The notes under the pieces: generated by a model
The model's database searches: none
Told to the model about the DNA's origin: nothing
The model's input: the letters and a program-made list of their open reading frames with translations, nothing else
Source of the DNA: Dictyocoela muelleri
Taxonomy: Eukaryota > Microsporidia
DNA length: 10,368 nucleotides
NCBI GenBank assembly: GCA_016256075.1
Contig: SDVU01000812.1
Coordinates: 1-10,368, forward strand
Reading direction: 5' to 3'
In this document: in pieces, positions 7,744 through 10,368 of the stretch
How the letters are laid out: each line of letters opens with the position of its first letter
How positions within the stretch are numbered: the stretch's first letter is position 1
Position numbers and translations under genes: made by a program

Positions 7744-7813
7744 CAGAGCTTCAATCTATAATGTGGATTCGTTATATATAGCCTTATAATAGAACTTTCG
7801 AAAAGATTAAAAA

Positions 7814-7875
7814 ACAGTCGGTATATTTTTAGGTTATATCCATTTTTTAATAAACCTAAAAGTATATATTACTGT
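7814..7875. repeat. 62-bp hairpin with ACAGT ends
   Basis: ACAGTCGGTATATTTTTAGG with TT (7814-7835) is nearly the reverse complement of AACCTAAAAGTATATATTAC with TGT (7853-7875), with a short 17-base spacer. The CAGT ends recall Tigger/mariner TIRs. It could be a tiny internally deleted element or two abutted ends, but no clear TA duplication was established. Confidence 0.6.
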
Positions 7876-8037
7876 AATTATATTTATAGCTAGTTTTTTC
7901 TTTATTTCTACAACATTTTTATTCTCGTTAGGTAACTCGGATCCTCGAATATTTCATCAAAAACTATTTATTTCTGTTCGTAAGAAAATTTGATTTTAAA
8001 GGCATAACAATATTTTTGTAAAAAAACCATGATCAAT

Positions 8038-8210
8038 AATAAAAATTCAAAAAGTGGTCAATAAAAATTCAAAAAGTAGTCGATAAAAATTCAAAAAGTA
8101 GTCAATAAAAATTCAAAAAGTAGTCGATAAAAATTCAAAAAGTAGTCGATAAAAATTCAAAAAGTAGTCGATAAAAATTCAAAAAGTAGTCAATAAAAAT
8201 TCAAAAACTC
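8038..8210 (+). repeat. 22-bp minisatellite, 7.9 copies
   Basis: Units start at 8038, 8060, 8082, 8104, 8126, 8148, 8170 and 8192 (last one partial). Each reads RATAAAAATTCAAAAAG followed by TRGTC. The units differ almost only at the first base (A or G); the first unit alone has TGGTC where the others have TAGTC. The near-identity suggests recent expansion. The unit length is not a multiple of three and no frame stays open through it, so it is not coding. Single fragments of the motif recur at 8338-8347 (GTAGTCAATA) and near 8465. Confidence 0.95.
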
Positions 8211-8721
8211 TATATTACTATTTTTTATGATTTATAACTAAAATATATCTGCAGTTAAAATTTCTTAAATATAAAATTTAAACATTTGTTTAATCGCGTT
8301 GATTTCAATTAAATAATTAATTGGAAAAAAACATTAAGTAGTCAATAACTATAGCAGTAATATGTTCCATTGTGGTATAGCTGATTAAGACTTTGTTTAA
8401 TATAACAATGAAGCAGAAGATACTCTCCTAGGTGTAGTGATGATTACGGCGACTGACTCGACAAAAAGTAGTGAAACGAAATGATTCATGAAAAGGCAAT
8501 TAATTACCTATTCCTGCTGAGTCATTGTTAAAACAAAAATCGTATTTAAATAATCCTTAATAACTTAAGTTAGCGGTGATGTATATTACCTTAAACATCA
8601 AGAATCAAATGTCTAATTACAAAGATATGAGACAATACCTTACGTTAGCAATATTTGATATTTTCAACATTTAATATATATGGGCTACCAAAAAATATTT
8701 AAACCAAAAAAAAGAAATTAT

Positions 8722-8747
8722 AAGAATTTTTAAATTAAAAAATTCTT
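8722..8747. promoter_or_regulatory. Hairpin directly upstream of the rrp8 start
   Basis: AAGAATTTTT (8722-8731) and AAAAATTCTT (8738-8747) form a perfect 10-bp stem with a 6-base loop, ending 4 nt before the first ATG. If the transcript includes it, it would sit at the 5' end of the message near the start codon. A regulatory role is an inference; in such A/T-rich DNA, chance cannot be excluded. Confidence 0.5.
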
Positions 8748-8748
8748 G

Positions 8749-8751
8749 CCC
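8749..8751 (+). promoter_or_regulatory. CCC signal adjoining the start codon
   Basis: The sequence TTGCCCATGATG places CCC directly before the ATG in a region with very few C runs. CCC- or GGG-like motifs just upstream of start codons have been described as a transcription signal in microsporidian genes. The match supports both the chosen start and the tentative microsporidian assignment. Confidence 0.5.
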
Positions 8752-9753
8752 ATGATGTTAATTAAAAAATACGAATCACGACTTTTAAAATCAAAATTTA
8801 GAATAATAAACGAACTCTTGTGTAAAAATAAAATTAAAAATCTTGATAAAGATGTTTTAAAGGCATATTATGAAGGGTATTCTTTACAAATGAGTAAATG
8901 GCCGTCAAATCCTGTCGATAAAGTTATTGAAATTATTAAAATAATTATTGATAATAAAGAAAGTCTCAATGATTTTAATAAATATCAAGACGAGAATGAA
9001 ATTATCGACAATCAAGGTATACAGAATATGGATAATTTTAAGTGTGAAAAATCCAATAGACCAATCATAATAGCCGACATTGGCTGTGGTGAAGGGAAAA
9101 TTTCAAAAACATTTGTGAACTCAGATCAAATATCGGTAATAAATATCGACAAGTATCCCGTCATTAAAGGAGTTATTAAATGTGATATTGATTCATTAAA
9201 AATTGCTAATTTAAAAGTAAATGAACATGGGAAAGTTGAAAGTATTAGGAATAAGACTATCGATAATAAAAAAGATATAAATAAAAGTGAAGATTTAAAA
9301 ATTGATATATGTGTTTACTGCCTTTCTTTGATGAAAAGAAATTGTTTTAAAGCGATAAAAGAGGCTAATCGAGTTTTAAGAAATAGTGGCTTTATGATAA
9401 TTGCTGAAGTTGGGAGTAGAATAAAAAATGATGATATTTTTAAAAAATCAATTGAAAAAATGGGATTTAGACTTTTAAATATAAACAATAAAATAAGTCA
9501 AGATAAAACTAAACATCTCGAAAAATCCAGAAAAGGAAATAAGGATAAAAATAATAATAAGGATAAAAATAATAATAAAGATAAAAATAATAATAAGGAT
9601 AAAAAGATTAATAAGGATAAAAATAGGGATAAATCATTAAATGATAAAGAAGAATATTTTAAAATATTTATTTTTCAAAAAATCTTTGATTTTAGCGAGA
9701 ATAATGAAATAATTGAGATAAATTTAGAAGATTTTAAATATAAAACAAGATAA
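8752..9753 (+). CDS. rrp8: Rrp8-type rRNA (adenine-N1) methyltransferase
   Basis: Rrp8 is a nucleolar, SAM-dependent enzyme that makes m1A in the large-subunit rRNA (25S in yeast) and takes part in early pre-rRNA processing. The protein has 333 residues from the ATG at 8752; a second ATG follows at once. The family signature AYYEGYSLQMSKWPSNPVDK is at residues 38-57, SAM motif I IADIGCGEGKIS at 107-118, an acidic strand end in INIDKYP at 130-136, the diagnostic DICVYCLSLM at 185-194, EANRVLRNSGFMIIAEVGSR at 204-223, and a final strand YFKIFIFQKI at 302-311. Compared with the usual catalytic domain it has three N/K-rich inserts (about 67-103, 155-183 and 249-300); the last is an 18-bp coding repeat. 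There is no long N-terminal extension as in yeast or human proteins, as expected in a reduced genome. The frame is intact, unlike every transposase in the window, which suggests it is under selection. No adjacent host gene is visible. Confidence 0.92.
   Translation: MMLIKKYESRLLKSKFRIINELLCKNKIKNLDKDVLKAYYEGYSLQMSKWPSNPVDKVIEIIKIIIDNKESLNDFNKYQDENEIIDNQGIQNMDNFKCEKSNRPIIIADIGCGEGKISKTFVNSDQISVINIDKYPVIKGVIKCDIDSLKIANLKVNEHGKVESIRNKTIDNKKDINKSEDLKIDICVYCLSLMKRNCFKAIKEANRVLRNSGFMIIAEVGSRIKNDDIFKKSIEKMGFRLLNINNKISQDKTKHLEKSRKGNKDKNNNKDKNNNKDKNNNKDKKINKDKNRDKSLNDKEEYFKIFIFQKIFDFSENNEIIEINLEDFKYKTR
9541..9625 (+). repeat. 18-bp coding minisatellite within rrp8
   Basis: Units of AAGGATAAAAATAATAAT start at 9541, 9559, 9577 and 9595, with a partial fifth at 9613. 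They encode KDKNNN repeats at about residues 264-294. The unit keeps the frame, and the insert falls in the loop between the strand after helix-region MGFRLLNI and the last core strand, so the fold can tolerate it. The first three units differ at one base only. Confidence 0.93.
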
Positions 9754-10186
9754 TTAGAATGCAAAAAAATTCAAATGAAGAATTTTTAATTGAGTATAAA
9801 TTTACCTAAATTTTTACTTATAAAATTGAGGATTTTTAAATTTTAACTATTTCATTATTAAATAATTTTTATTTCAATTTAAGTCATGATTTTAAAATTC
9901 CCTAAGAGTGTAGATATCTTTATCCTATAACATTCTATAATATTTAAAATTACTTTTCAGAGATTATTTAAATTATAGTCTTTGCTTCTTTATTTTTAAG
10001 GAAATACTTCACTCTAAGCACTCTAGAGACACAGATGTATGTGTGATTCGTTTTATCGATGACACAGATGAATAGAGGTAATTATAGGATTTTAATTGTA
10101 TTATTATAAATAATCATCTTTATAATATAGAAATTTTAGGTGATACAAAACTGCAAACTGTGAAGATGTTTATCTTCAAATTCTCG
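9754..10186. other. Downstream flank of rrp8, no gene recognised
   Basis: This stretch is A/T-rich with no long frame. GACACAGATG occurs twice (10028-10037 and 10061-10070). A 7-bp hairpin (TGAAGAT-GTTT-ATCTTCA, 10161-10178) lies just before the putative Tigger end. I could not assign a poly(A) signal with confidence. Confidence 0.55.
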
Positions 10187-10188
10187 TA

Positions 10189-10368
10189 CAGTCAAATGTC
10201 TTAATAACGAACAAAAAAACACGTTTGTTTTGTCGTTTGTTGTATAAATTGCATATCATATATATGTTGTTGGTAAAATCCTATATTTAGGATTGGTGTA
10301 TTTTGTAACTGTGATTATGATTGTGCTTATTGAGTTATTGTGAAACACAATGTTTAACAATAAACTAT
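10189..10368. mobile_element. Probable end of a second Tigger/pogo-like element, continuing past the window
   Basis: Directly after a TA (10187-10188) the sequence CAGTCAAATGTCTTAATAAC followed by GAAC resembles Tigger/pogo TIRs, which often read CAGT plus a variable stretch, then TATAACGAA. It also aligns loosely with the TIR of the element at 2840. A subterminal imperfect hairpin follows (AACGAACAAAAAAAC against GTTTGTTTTGTCGTT, about 10206-10235). The element would extend to the right; the other end and any transposase are outside the window. Confidence 0.5.

Larger units (their letters stand above)
5694..8721. other. Gene-free AT-rich region
   Basis: I find no coding frame of convincing length or content on either strand here. 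The longest open piece (6825-7025 on +, 66 codons) starts at a non-ATG codon and crosses palindromic repeats. Structured pieces inside it are annotated separately: a 16-bp tandem repeat, a GC-rich hairpin, two clusters of a TCCCGGGA-like motif, a TTAA microsatellite, a hairpin with ACAGT ends and a 22-bp minisatellite. The rest is low-complexity A/T sequence, probably old transposon residue. Confidence 0.65.

Noticed and set aside
8038-8210. CRISPR-like array
   Set aside because: The repeats are contiguous 22-bp units without spacers, in a eukaryotic context; this is a minisatellite.
8408-8483. Coding-like stretch reading NNEAEDTLLGVVMITATDS on the + strand
   Set aside because: It lacks an upstream ATG in frame, is broken by stops just before, and is not a recognised family; probably chance or a very short relic.
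8746-8751. Alternative TTG start two codons before the ATG of rrp8
   Set aside because: A eukaryotic gene is expected to start at ATG, and the CCC signal lies directly before the ATG at 8752.

Overview
The window looks like a transposon graveyard from a very AT-rich nuclear genome, with one convincing host gene near the right end. That gene (8752-9753) is an Rrp8-type rRNA methyltransferase, which is a eukaryotic nucleolar family. The compact, K/N/I-rich protein, the CCC trinucleotide directly before its ATG, and several Merlin (IS1016-like) transposons together suggest a microsporidian with an expanded, repeat-rich genome. This is an inference; another AT-rich eukaryote cannot be excluded.

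Layout from left to right. Positions 1-590 are a long inverted repeat (foldback/MITE-like), directly followed by a 5'-truncated Merlin transposase on the + strand (610-1235). A second Merlin element (about 1291-2748) has long G-rich inverted repeats of about 250-290 bp around a decayed minus-strand transposase. A nearly full-length pogo/Tigger element (2840-4708) follows, with 25-bp TIRs, TA target duplications and a broken minus-strand transposase. A third, different Merlin relic lies at about 4863-5650 on the minus strand. About 3 kb without a recognisable gene (5694-8721) holds hairpins, a TTAA microsatellite, clusters of a TCCCGGGA-like motif and a 22-bp minisatellite. Then comes rrp8, with a hairpin ending 4 nt before the start codon and an 18-bp coding minisatellite. 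At the right edge a sequence resembling a Tigger/pogo TIR starts at 10189 and runs out of the window.

The three Merlin relics have clearly different DDE-domain signatures, so they come from separate subfamilies and not from one recent burst. None of the transposases looks able to make a full protein as read here. The elements do not form an operon or pathway. Their common theme is repeated colonisation of one gene-poor stretch next to a retained ribosome-biogenesis gene. I did not find evidence of a new multi-gene system; the most unusual items are the foldback element, the G-rich tandem TIRs and the repeated palindromic motifs in the gene-free region.
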